DNA of 64,000 bases from Delphinus delphis (taxonomy: Eukaryota; Chordata; Mammalia; Artiodactyla; Delphinidae). Below the pieces are notes generated by a model. The model was not told where the DNA came from, searched no databases, and saw only the letters and a list, made by a program, of their open reading frames with translations. A program made the translations under genes and the position numbers. Below are positions 1 through 12,100 of this stretch, piece by piece (the first letter of the stretch is position 1; the number at the start of each line of letters is the position of its first letter). The stretch covers positions 71,236,080 through 71,300,079 of the forward strand of contig NC_082694.2 in the NCBI RefSeq assembly GCF_949987515.2, read 5' to 3'.

Positions 1-2443
1 CGTGATATACCATATTAACAAATTGAAGGAGAAAAACCACATGATCATCTCAATCGATGCAGAAAAAGCTTTCGACAAAATTCAACACCCATTTATGATA
101 AAAACCCTGCAGAAAGTAGGCATAGAGGGAACTTTCCTCAACATAATAAAGGCCATATATGACAAACCCACAGCCAACATTGTCCTCAATGGTGAAAAAC
201 TGAAACCATATCCTCTAAAATCAGGAACAAGACAAGGTTGCCCACTCTCACCACTATTATTCAACATAGTTTTGGAAGTTTTAGCCACAGCAATCAGAGA
301 AGAAAAAGAAATAAAAGAAATCCAAATTGGAAAAGAAGAAGTAAAGCTGTCACTGTTTGCAGATGACATGATACTATGCATAAAGAATCCTAAAGATGCT
401 ACCAGAAAACTACTAGAGCTAATCAATGAATTTGGTAAAGCAGCAGGATACAAAATTAATGCACAGAAATCTCTTGCATTCCTATACACTAATGATGAAA
501 ACTCTGAAAGTGAAATTAAGAAAACACTCCCACTTACCACTGCAACAAAAAGAATAAAATATCTAGGAATAAACCTACCTAAGGAGACAAAAGACCTGTA
601 TGCAGAAAATTATAAGACACTGATGAAAGAAATTAAAGATGATACAAATAGATGGAGAGATATACTGTGTTCTTGGATTGGAAGAATCAACATTGTGAAA
701 ATGACTCTACTACTCAAAGCAATCTACAGATTCAATGCAATCCCTATCAAGCTACCACTGGCATTTTTCACAGAACTAGAGCAAAAATTTTCACAATTTG
801 TATGGCAACACAAAAGACCCTGAACAGCCAAAGCAATCCTGACAAAGAAAAACGGAGCTGGAGGAATTAGGCTCCCTGACATCAGACTATACTACAAAGC
901 TACAGTAATCAAGACAGTAGGGTACTGGCATAAAAACAGAAATATAAATGAATGGAACAGGACAGAAAGCCCAGAGATAAACCCATGCACATATGGTCAC
1001 CTTATCTTTGATAAAGGAGGCAAGAATATACAGTGGAGAAAAGACAGCCTCTTCAATAAGTGGTGCTGGGAAAACTGGACAGCTCCATGTAAAAGAATGA
1101 AATTAGAACACTCCCTAATACCATACACAAAAATAAACTCAAAACGGATTAAAGACCTAAATGTAAGGCCAGACAGCATCAAACTCTTAGAGGAAAACAT
1201 AGGCAGAACACTCTTTGACATAAATCACAGCAAGATCCTTTTGACCCACCTCCTAGAGAAATGGAAATAAAAACAAAAATAAACAAATGGGACCTAATGA
1301 AACTTAAAAGCTCTTGCACAGCAAAGGAAACCATAAACAAGACGAAAAGACAACCCTCAGAATGGGAAAAAATATTTGCAAATGAAGCAACTGACAAAGG
1401 ATTAATCTCCAAAATTTATAAGCAGCTCATGCAGCTCAATAACAAAAAACCAAACAACCCAATCCAAAAATGGGCAGAAAACCTAAACAGACATTTCTCC
1501 AAAGAAGATATACAGATTGCCAACAAACACATGAAAGAATGCTCAACATCATTAATCATTAGAGAAATGCAAATCAAAACTACAATGAGATTATCTCACA
1601 CCGGTCAGAATGGCCATCATCAAAAAATCTACAAACAATAAATGCTGGAGAGGGTGTGGAGAAAGAAGGGAACCCTCTTGCACTGTTGGTGGGAATGTAA
1701 ACTGATACAGCCACTATGGAGAACAGTATGGAAGTTCCTTAAAAAACTAAAAATGGAACTACCATACGACCCAGCAATCCCACTACTGGGCATATACCCT
1801 GAGAAAACCAGAATTCAAAAAGAGTCATGTACCACAATGTTCATTGCAGCTCTATTTACAATAGCCAGGACATGGAAGCAACCTAAGTGTCCATCAACAG
1901 ATGAATGGATAAAGAAGATGTGGCACATATATACAATGGAATATTACTCAGCCATAAAAGGGAGTGAAACTGAGTTATTTGTAGTGAGGTGGATGGACCT
2001 AGAGAGTGAAGTAAGTCAGAAAGAGAAAAACAAATACCATATGCTAACACATATATATGGAATCTAAAAAAAAAAAAGAAAATGGTCAGAAGACCCTATG
2101 GGCAAGACAGGAATAATGATGCAGACCTACTAGAGAATGGACTTGAGGATACGGGGAGGGAGTCGGGTAACGTGGGACAAAGTGAGAGAGTGGTATGGAC
2201 ATATATACACTACCAAACGTAAAATAGATAGCTAGTGGGAAGCAGCCGCATAGCACAGGGAGATCAGCTCAGTGCTTTGTGACCACCTAGAAGGGTGGGA
2301 TAGGGAGGGTGGAAGGGAGGGAAATGCAAGAGGGAAGAAATATGGGGTCATTTGTATATGTATAACTGATTCACTTTGTTATAAAGCAGAAACTGACACA
2401 CCATTGTAAAGCAATTATACTCTAATAAAGATGTTAAAAAATA
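1..2443 (+). mobile_element. LINE-1, 3' part of ORF2 plus 3' UTR, degenerate
   Basis: The window opens inside the L1 reverse transcriptase. The first reading frame (to 823) carries the [11 protein letters not shown] motif and the catalytic LFADD box (FADD codons 356-367). In-frame stops and frameshifts follow near 821, 1267 and 1620-1640, after which the C-terminal ORF2 reading ([17 protein letters not shown]) ends at about 2067. The 3' UTR has the G-rich tract (about 2270-2340) and ends with the AATAAAG-type signal near 2425. The type resembles cetartiodactyl L1s. It cannot make an intact ORF2 protein. Orientation is antisense to NCOA1. Confidence 0.93.
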
Positions 2444-2851
2444 TATATACTGGTTATGATGCACTAAAGTGATCTTTTAACTACAAAGTCTCAAAAACGC
2501 TAACCCGGAAGTTGGAATGTCATGGAACATATAGGTTGAAGTGTAGCATGAATGGAGGACAAATTAAGTCCTAAAATAAGAAATGATGTTATAAAATATG
2601 GATTTTATTCTAGGGGGAGCTTGTAAGATTATGTTCCATAGTAAAAGGCTAAAACTCTCTAATTCTAATTATTATGATATTTTTGTTTAAAAAGCCCATT
2701 ATTTAACTATTATATATTTTGATAACTTTCACAAGGGTAAATTATAAAACAGCTAAAACACAGTGAGGGTAATATGGAAAAGTCTTGCTTAAAAATAATT
2801 TTCTAGCTTTCAGGGCTCCATCATTTAAATAATGTCAACTTTAGTAAATAC
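1..2851 (-). other. NCOA1: NCOA1 intron after residue 962 (partial)
   Basis: It starts at the donor below 2852 and runs off the window. An L1 in the opposite orientation fills 1 to about 2443. The remaining 2444-2851 is AT-rich unique sequence with no recognised element. Confidence 0.85.
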
Positions 2852-3020
2852 CTGAACAAGTTTGTCAATTCCCAGAGCTCTGTCTAGTTCAGCTAGCTCA
2901 GTTTCATCTTTGCCACTGAGGAAGGATACCAGCTGTTCAAGAAGAGCCTTCTCATCATTTCTTCCTTCGACTGTTGTTGGTGGACAGAGAAGCTCATCTA
3001 ACTGTGAACTAATGCACTGG
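2852..3020 (-). CDS. NCOA1: NCOA1 AD1 (CBP/p300-binding) exon (residues 906-962), last exon in window
   Basis: The 169-nt exon follows acceptor gattctgcag and ends GTTCAG|gtattt on a codon boundary. The translation starts [20 protein letters not shown] and continues through the AD1 helices to [13 protein letters not shown] falls at residues 913-917, matching the known LXXLL-like helix of SRC-1 AD1 that folds with the CBP/p300 NCBD domain. A (CA)n tract on the + strand, which is UG in the transcript, lies 71 to 105 bases upstream of the acceptor. Skipping this exon would shift the frame. Confidence 0.96.
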
Positions 3021-3089
3021 CTGCAGAATCAAAAGATAAGAAAGTTTAAGACTGATATAGCAAGTAAGTACTCAACCTTAGGAATGCAA

Positions 3090-3127
<38 letters not shown>

Positions 3128-6100
3128 GCAAATGTAGTTCTAGGAAATTCTCTGTTGAAATGCTTTTTTAACCAATTCTTATGCAATGAAAATTTCTATA
3201 CTTAATGGGCAGAAATTTATGAATGTTTGGTATGTAGCTTGAATATATTTTTCATTATTTTGTCAATCAATGAATTTTGTTTCCATATTCTTCATGTTAG
3301 CTTACAGAAATAGCCTGAAAAATTAACCAAACATAGTTAAGAGAAAATAATTTTTAACAGAAGTAAAAAATAAAAATCAACCAAAAACTCAGAAAAAAAT
3401 CATTTAGTCTATATCAAGATTTATACTATTTATTCTATGGGTGCCATTAATTATTGATAATTGAACCATAATCAAAACAGTACATATTATATTACTTAAC
3501 TTTCAAGGATGATCAAATTATATTGACAACATGACATGATTATCATTTACAAAGGAAATCAAACTAGAAAAATGAAACATGCTCAGTGTTAAGCAATAAA
3601 TTGTTGATTACATGTAGTCTAATCCAAACTGATACCAACTGATGCATAAAACTTAGAAATACATAGAAGATAATACTAGTACTAATACTACTTGTATAAT
3701 AATATAATTATAAGGATTCTTCTTTTGGGAAGGTAAATGGGACTACAGTTCACAGTTAAGGCTCCACACTCAATATTACCTACTCATCCTTTGGTTGCTA
3801 TATATGAGATACACTCTATGTGTTGGAATGGGGCTACCTGTGTGGATTAAGAAATTAAATTCCAATTAAGATGGGACACTGAGTAGAGGTGGAAAGTACC
3901 TTCCCTTCTTATCCACTCTTGCTCCAAATAAAGAGAAAAGCTGGACAAAATAAAGAGCAACATAGTTGTTGCGCTGAGGCCAATTCATCCACAGGTCCCA
4001 GGAATTTTATGGTAATCAATCAAAGAAAAGTAAGAGATGAAAAATAAAACAACAGCTGCATACTATATCAGCCTCCTGATAATTACAATGTACACTAGCC
4101 TTGCAGTCATGCAGTAAATAAATGTTTGATTCGGTGTCCTCCTCCATCCTTTTCTTTTCATTAAACCTTCACTTCTATTAATATCTCACAAAATACCAAT
4201 ACAGACTGGAATCTAGTTTGGGAAAAGTAGTTCTTTGCTGTAGAAGTTGGTATCTGACACTTCATAATATACAAAATGTATTACTCACTCCTCTGGCTTA
4301 TTCTGATTTACAGCTGTCACTGTATTATTTGTCCATGGAACCTGATCACCACTTCCTGGTTGTCCAAACTGGTTATCAATTGCTTCCAATTCCAGCTCAG
4401 GTAATCCTGGTTAAAGAAGAAAAGGTAAGAAGTCAGGACATATTACAATGGAAGATAAGATGATAATATTTTTAAGAAGTAATATATTGTACGGTAGAGT
4501 GAGATTTCCCCTATAAAATACTACCTCAGTGATACAAAAGTCACTTATCCAGAAACTTAAATTATCTAGAATGTGACCACATAATAAGTAAATGAGAAAG
4601 TGAGAAAAGGTCTCTGAATCAAAGGAAGTCCGATGTTAAAAGTTTTTATATATTACCATAAGAGAATCACTTAGGACTTTGTCTGAAATTATTTATTTTA
4701 AAGACAATCATAACAATTTGGTTGACTGCTTATTCAGTCTACACCATATTAGAATATGCTATAAGTAGGGGCAGTGTTACTGTCATAAAGTGAGAGCCGC
4801 AAGTAAAAGATAAAATATGTTCTATAAAAGGCAGGAACAGAAACTAAAGGGCACTGCAGTCTGGGGACAAAACTCTACAGTTGTTAACTGAGAATATAGC
4901 TGTACAATAACAGTATAATTAATTGATGTCTATAATGATGAATGAAAAAAGGGGTTGAATTATGTCTTGTAATAGAAGAAAATAGTTTGTGCACTTTAGA
5001 ACGTTTTTGTGTGGGCAATGGTTTTGAAAGGTTTATTTCTGTACTATTTATAGTAGGAAAGAACTGTAAATAACCTAAATACCAGAAATTTGCTGATTGA
5101 TTAATGAATTATGGTATAGATATTTACAACATGCTGATAAATGAAAAATAAAAAAAGTATAATCTAAGACATTATGTTCAGGATGATTCTGTTTTTATAA
5201 GCTATTTCATATATATTAATAGAAAAAATGCTCGTAGGCTATATATCCTTGGTAGATTTTAGGTTGTGAGATTAAGGATTACTTTATTTTCTTTTAGTGT
5301 TTCTCATGGTTATTTGTAATCTCTAAAGAGAACAAAATTCATATGTTGAAGCCTTAACCTCTAGTACTTCAGAATATGACTGTATTTGGGGACAGGGCTT
5401 TGAGTGAAGTGACTAAGTTAAAATAGAGTCGTTAGGGTGGGCTCTAATTTAATATGACTGGTGTTCTTAAAAGAAGAGGTGGTTAGGACACAGACAACAC
5501 AGACAGAGGGACAGCCATGAGGACATAGTAAGAAGGAAGCCATCTGCAAGCTAGTGAGAGAGGCCTCAGAAGACACCAAACCTGCTAACCCCCTAACCTT
5601 GGACTTCAAGCCTTCAGATTGTGAGAAAATAAATTTCTGGCAATAAAATACCACTGGTCTGTGGTATTTTATTATTATGGCAGCCCTAGCAAACTAAAAA
5701 CAAAAACTAAGAAAGCCTTGGTGGCTTAAGAAAAAACAGAATTAGGTAGAATTCTTCATTCTAATGAATGGAGAATAAGTAGATTTAAGGATGCTCCCCA
5801 AATTTATTTAATGCTGGATACTGATCATTATTAACCACACAAAACATGTTAGGCTCACTTTTATGTGAAATATACTCAATATTTAGTATGAATGAAACAT
5901 AGGAGTCCATATAAAAGCACATTCACTTCTACATGCAAAGAATTATAGCCTGCAATTAAACTTTCTTCTTTATCATGACAAATGATAGAGAAATCAAATT
6001 CTAAAAGGATTCTGGGGGAAAAAAAGCAAAAAACAAAGCAAACAAAAAACACCAAACAACAACAATAAATGGTGATAGGAAAGTAATCCCTTAATTCCTC

Positions 6101-9100
6101 TCATTACTTCAGTCAGGAAGTTGGTCAAAGATTATCTAAAGCTGTCTCATTGCTCTGCTGCACACATTAATTTTTCAATCTTATTCCATTTTAGAAATCT
6201 AACCTAAACAAAATAATTATATTTAAGAGTCAAAGAAAACTTACATGGCTGTCTACCATCAATACTTAGTATTACAGGATAGTTTATTTGACTCAGTAAT
6301 AGGACACAGTATCTCATTTTAGTAGTCTTGATGGGAAAAAAGGTTAAGAAAACAAGTTGGATAAAATATTTTCAAAATAAAGATTCACGTGCTAAATTTG
6401 GTGAAAAGGGGGGGAAAATCCAAAGAAATCAATCACTGATTCAATTAAAAGTTTTGTTTGCATAGGCTGTATGCTTAAAAGAAGTTGGTTTTTATTCTAA
6501 AAGTCACTTCAACCTTTTAGGACTTCCTTTAGAAACTTACTTACGTAAAAAGAACTCGAGGATTTGCTGCAATGTTTTACAAAATACACACTTTATCTCT
6601 CTTTGTCCAGGGAATAAACCTACTATTTTTGGTCTTGTTTGTGTCTCTATTGCAAACATGAGTAAGTATGTATATATGTTACACAAGACAGGCATAGTAA
6701 TTTTTAAAGGGACGCATTACTGCATTTACTAGTCTCTGTTGGAGAGAGGCAGCTGAAGCAGGGGTAGGAAACAAGCTCTTAGCGATTCCTGATCAAGCTA
6801 TTAATGGTTTTGCTTTTTTTTAATCATCTGAGCAAAGGGCTCAACATCATATTTTCTCCATTTTAAACATGGTTAAAAGAAAACTTTATATCCCTGTGAG
6901 CCACAGCGATTCCAGCTTAAAAGAGCTTATATTATTAAAAAATTTAAAAACTTCTGCACACAAAGTAGAAAGCATTGTCTAATCAAGAGAGTGGCTTTTG
7001 CACACTTTACTCCACTAAGAGTTGATTCAGCATCTAGTGATTGTGATGTTCACAGTTAATTTTCTTCAGCTGTTGGTAAAGAGATTTCTGGTTCAGTTTT
7101 GTGTTGCATTTGGCTGTTAACTACTCACAGCAGTTACAATGTTTTATTTGACTAATTTCTCTACTATACAAAAAGAACTATAAATCAATAAGATGAAAAC
7201 TGAATAGCCCAATAGATATATGGTCAGAGAATATAAACAGGTCACATGAAATCACTGAAAATTGATCAACCTAATTCACAATAAAAAAAATACAGATTAA
7301 AACTACATTGAGATACTTAAAAAAACACATCAAATTGGCAAAGATGAGAAAATGCATAATTCATCTTATTAGAAAGGACGTGTGGAAAGAGGAACATTAT
7401 CAGTTAGAGTGTAAACTGGCATAAGAAAGGCCATTTGGCAAAATCTGTCTACCCTTTGACCCAGCAATTCTGTTCAGAATTTATATTTCAGATATACTCT
7501 CAAATGTGGTCAACTATCTCTACATAAGATTATTCATTTTAGTTTTGTACTGGCAAAAGATGCCTACCGATAGCCACAACACACTAAACACAACCTCAGA
7601 AACAGGGAACTAAAAATGGAGTTTTGAAGTACTGAAAATGTTTTATGTGAAACAATTATTTTTAGTTATGAACACTATTAATGTACTACAGATTAATAAG
7701 ATTTTAAAAATTATCATCTCAGAATATGTTCATAGAACATAAAAACAAGCACCTCAGTAGGTCATTCCTTACTTCAGTGATGTTGCCAATGTTCAAATAT
7801 TTTTGAAGTTCTTCTAGAACTGTCTTAACCAGTATACAAGTCCTTCAAGAAAATACTTCTCCTTATAACTACATCTAATTTTGGTTCTGATGTTTTAAAA
7901 AGTATTATTCTTTTCAGATCAACAAATTTGGCTCCAAATAACTTCACAAAACTTCAAAAGTCAAATCCACCCTCAAGGGATAGAAATTTAAAGATGGTAA
8001 AAAGGACATAGTAGAGGTTCTGAAGGTACTGCCAAGAAAGCACATTCTGTATATGTTGATCAACATCGTCCTAAGGTGTCTCTTGATGTGCTCTTGTAGT
8101 ACATTTCTAACAAAATTATTTAAATCACTTGGTCACACAGTATGGTTGTGTGTGTGCATATACACAATGTGTTTTGAAACCAGGCAGACTGAAATTTAAA
8201 TCCTGGTTCTGCATATACTAACTGGATAACTTTGGGCAAGTTTTTGTTTGTGTGTTTTCTTTTCTTTCTCTGGAACTTATGACCTTAGTTTCCTCATATG
8301 TAAATAGACCTAAGGAAAATTTCTGGTTCAGTGTGAAATATATCATCTATATTTTATTTGATGTGTAAAATTATCACTGAAACAAAAGTAAAAGGGGAAA
8401 ACAAATCTACAGCTGAAGGAGAGGCAAAAGAAGCAGCATGGCAGCTGACTAGAACAATGAAGAATTTCTGAAAGATAAAACAGATGGAAAGATAAAACTG
8501 ATGGTGAAATTGACCTAAACTAAAAACCTTACATCAGGACAAAGAGGAGATTTTCCAAAAAGGGGGTTTTTCTCAGAAGAACACTAGAACAACTCCAGGT
8601 TCAGTGGTCATTCGAGCGTGTAAAGGAACAGGCCATGGGTGATTGCTGGGATAATTAAAGGACAACTGAACAGCTGCCACCAGGCACTGCTCTGAATGCA
8701 GCTGACTCTGGCGTCTGCCCATGGGATTAAAGTGGTGAGTACATGACTCAGTGTGGGAGTTCTGCCCAGGGAATCTCCCAAAGTGGGTGTGAGGGCTGCC
8801 ACGAGGGATTTCCCCATCACCAACCCCCACTCCTTCACAACGACAACTAAGAATCAGGGCCTCTATAATCAGAACCTACATTCACTGCCAGAGCAAAAGG
8901 CCTCTCACTTTAGCTAAAGAAACACTCTAGCTACCAAGATGTTTCATTCTAGGTCTTTTTCAGTATATATGGACAGACAGCCCTGATTTACCAAACATTC
9001 AAGAAAAGTCAACAGCAGAAAAGAAAGATAGCAAATTTGACAAAGAGAGAAAGAAACTTTGAAGGAAAAAGGGTTGTTACAGAAAATAGATGAGCCCTAA

Positions 9101-12100
9101 AGTAATATGCTAAATTTATCATCACATAGATTTAAAAGTCTATCATATACATAAATGGTAATAGACTTCTATGAAAAAAATTTCTAAAAACGTGATCGCC
9201 ACAATTGTAAGAACTCAATAGATTGACTGAAGAGCAGAATGGATATAGTTGAAGATTCAGTTTTGATCCAGAAAATCTGGCCCAGACTCTCTCAGAATAC
9301 AGTGCAAAGTATGACAGAAAAGATAAGTGACATGGCAGATAGATCCAGAAGTTCTAATAGGTATATCTCAGGTGGTGAAATACTATGATAATTAAACTGT
9401 CCTATGTGAGACCTTTGGGCACAAGGTCAAGACATGGAATCAGCTACTGGATAATGGACTCTGGCTCTAGCGAAAGGTAGTGGTGGGCGGTGTAGATGCT
9501 AGAGGGGGCAGAGAATCAGAGGCAGTTCTCTTCCCTTTATAAGCTATCATATTTTTGTCCTCATCTTTTTTTCTTTCTTTTTTCTTCTCTAGTCTTTTGT
9601 TATCTTTTTCTTTCTCCTGCCCAACTTGTTTCCTTAGCCTTATGCCTCTTGAAACCTTTTTTCTTGTCGGTATGGAAACTTTGTAAACACTGTCTGCAGC
9701 TATCACCCTCCCCTCATTTACCTCAATTTCTTCCCCTCTATGCTTCTGGCCTTCAGCAATACTACAGCACAGGGTTTAACAGATTCTGGCCTATTTACAA
9801 ACTTTTATACATGGAGCTGTATTCAGGGGAGGAAATCTCAAGAAAGAAAAAAGAGCTATTTGCCTCAAGACAGATTATGAATGAAAAACACTCTACTTTC
9901 ACAGACTTGTAGAGCTAGAAGACACCTTTTTTTTTTTAATTAATTAATTTATTTATTTATTTTTGGCTGCATTGGGTCTTGCTGCACACGACCTTCTCTA
10001 GTTGCAGCGAACAGGGACTACTCTTCCTAGAGGTGTGCAGGCTTCTCACTGTGGTGGCTCTCGTGTTGTGGAGCACAGGCTCTAGGTGCACAGGCTTCAG
10101 TAGTTGTGGCACACAGGCTCAGTAGTTGTGGCTCGTGGGCTCGAGAGCACAGGCTCAGTAGTTGTGGAGCATGAGCTTAGTAGCTCTGTGGCATGTGGGA
10201 TCTTCCCAGACCAGGGCTTGACCTATGTCCCCTGCACTGGCAGGTGGATTCTTAACCACTGCACCACCAGGTAAGTCCCCCTTCTATTTTTATTAACTTT
10301 AATTTTCATCAAATTAACACATATACATAAATTTAAAAGTCAGGACCAAAAGGCCTATTAATGAATAAAAGCAGTTTCCTGTCTTGCCCCTTCTGATCCT
10401 TTAACTATTTCCCTTTCAACAGAGGCAACCATCCACAACTTGTGTAGCTGTTTTCTTTAGCATTTGCCTAATTATTTCTAAAATATCTCCATTTTAGATT
10501 TCTGACTCCCCATCATGATAGATGGGGTTTTAGTTCTCTCACATCACCTCTCTTATTACCTCCTGTGCCCTCAATTCCCTAACAGAGATCACAGTTCTTT
10601 ATAAAATAAAAAGTTAATATTTAGATTCTTACGACTACACAAATATTACTCACTGCTAAGTCATGTCATGTACTATGTTCAAACATCCTTTCTTATATCA
10701 TGATTTCTTTTCGCTGGAGTTAACAATTATTTTTTTTCATTTTCCTGCTTTTCTAGGAGAATTTTTTGGATGCTTCAACATTTTTGACATAAATCTATCA
10801 TTAATATTTCCTATAAACTCAAAGAGATAAATTTAATTTCTCCCTTGGAGGCCACCTTTCCAGAGGACTCAGGCCCCCTGCTCCAATCAACACTGCTTGT
10901 TCTCTAATCTTGCTGATCATTCCTGGACTTCCCTTCAGTTCCTCTGTTTCCCCTGGACCCTGTTTTTCTTTTTTGGTTTTCTCCCTGTTCGCTGAAGTAT
11001 ATCTTCTAGGACCTGTCAAACAAATAAAAAAAGAGTATGCCAAGGAAGTATACAATGAGTGTATGGATTAAAAAATTTTTGAAAAGATATTTCATCCATG
11101 AATAACATGGGAAGAAAAAAAGGGACAAAAAGCAAGAAAGAATTTTTGGAAATTAGATATCCAAAATTTTTTAATTGCAAGAGAAATATCAGAAAATAAA
11201 GCTGGGAAAAGCTGTCAGAAAGAACAAAAAGACCAAAAGACGTATAGAAAGCAGGGAAGAAAAAGTTAAGATCGATCTTGTTTTGTTTGCTCTCTTTCAA
11301 GTTACAGACTTCCTTCAAAGTCCTGATTATCTTTGGCTGTGTCTATTCTAAACAGACACAGTGTTCTAAAACACTGACTGCTTAGGCTCAGTGTGAGGCT
11401 TGTGTCTGCTGGTAGCCTTCACTGTTGGATGCTTAGATGGTAGCATGACCTTTGCATTTTAGGGATTTCCCCATACATACCAATATCCAGACATCTTCTT
11501 TCTGGCCATTTGGTATCTCCTGAGATAACCCCTCCAGTCTCCCACATTGGAAGGGGAAGGACAAGGATGAAACCAATCAATATGCAGACTTTCACTTTAT
11601 CTACTCTTAGCCTTACACCTCATTGCTTCCCAACTGTGCCGGATATCCCAGAGTCTGGAATCTCTATTTCAATTAGAAGACTTCTGAAGTTGTTTCATCT
11701 AATTCTTATTTTGCAGATAAAGAGAATGATACTCAGAAAATTCATGTGCTTAAGGTATTACCATTAATAAACGGGAAATATGAGACTTGAACCTAGGCTC
11801 CTGCTCTCATCTAGTGTTCTGGTCAGCTGAAAAACTGTTTCCAAAAATGTCAGAGATGACTTGAGATTTTTCTTTCCAGATGTCTGGAATCTTGGTAAGC
11901 TTTTGGGAATTGTGTCATGCCAGCTAAAAGCTGTAGTCAGACTGAAATAAACAAGGCCCACATCTGGTCCCATTAGAAGAGGGACAGGCAAATTTTGAAA
12001 GTGAGCTGGTTAGTTTCCTTTACTTTCAAGGTCACACAATGGAATTATCACCACTATTTTTTTCAACTTCAAAATTTGATGGGTGAAAACTATCTTCATG

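Noticed and set aside
82..540. 152-residue antisense reading frame across the L1 reverse transcriptase
   Set aside because: It is the shadow of the L1 ORF2 frame on the other strand; no homology or codon signal of its own.
3091..3126. CRISPR-like or phage/integron-type arrays anywhere in the window
   Set aside because: The only regular arrays are dinucleotide microsatellites and one 22-bp tandem; no spaced repeats, no prokaryotic genes.
9496..9912. 138-residue plus-strand frame
   Set aside because: Translation is low-complexity Phe/Leu/Ser from a T/C-rich tract ending just before a SINE; nothing protein-like.
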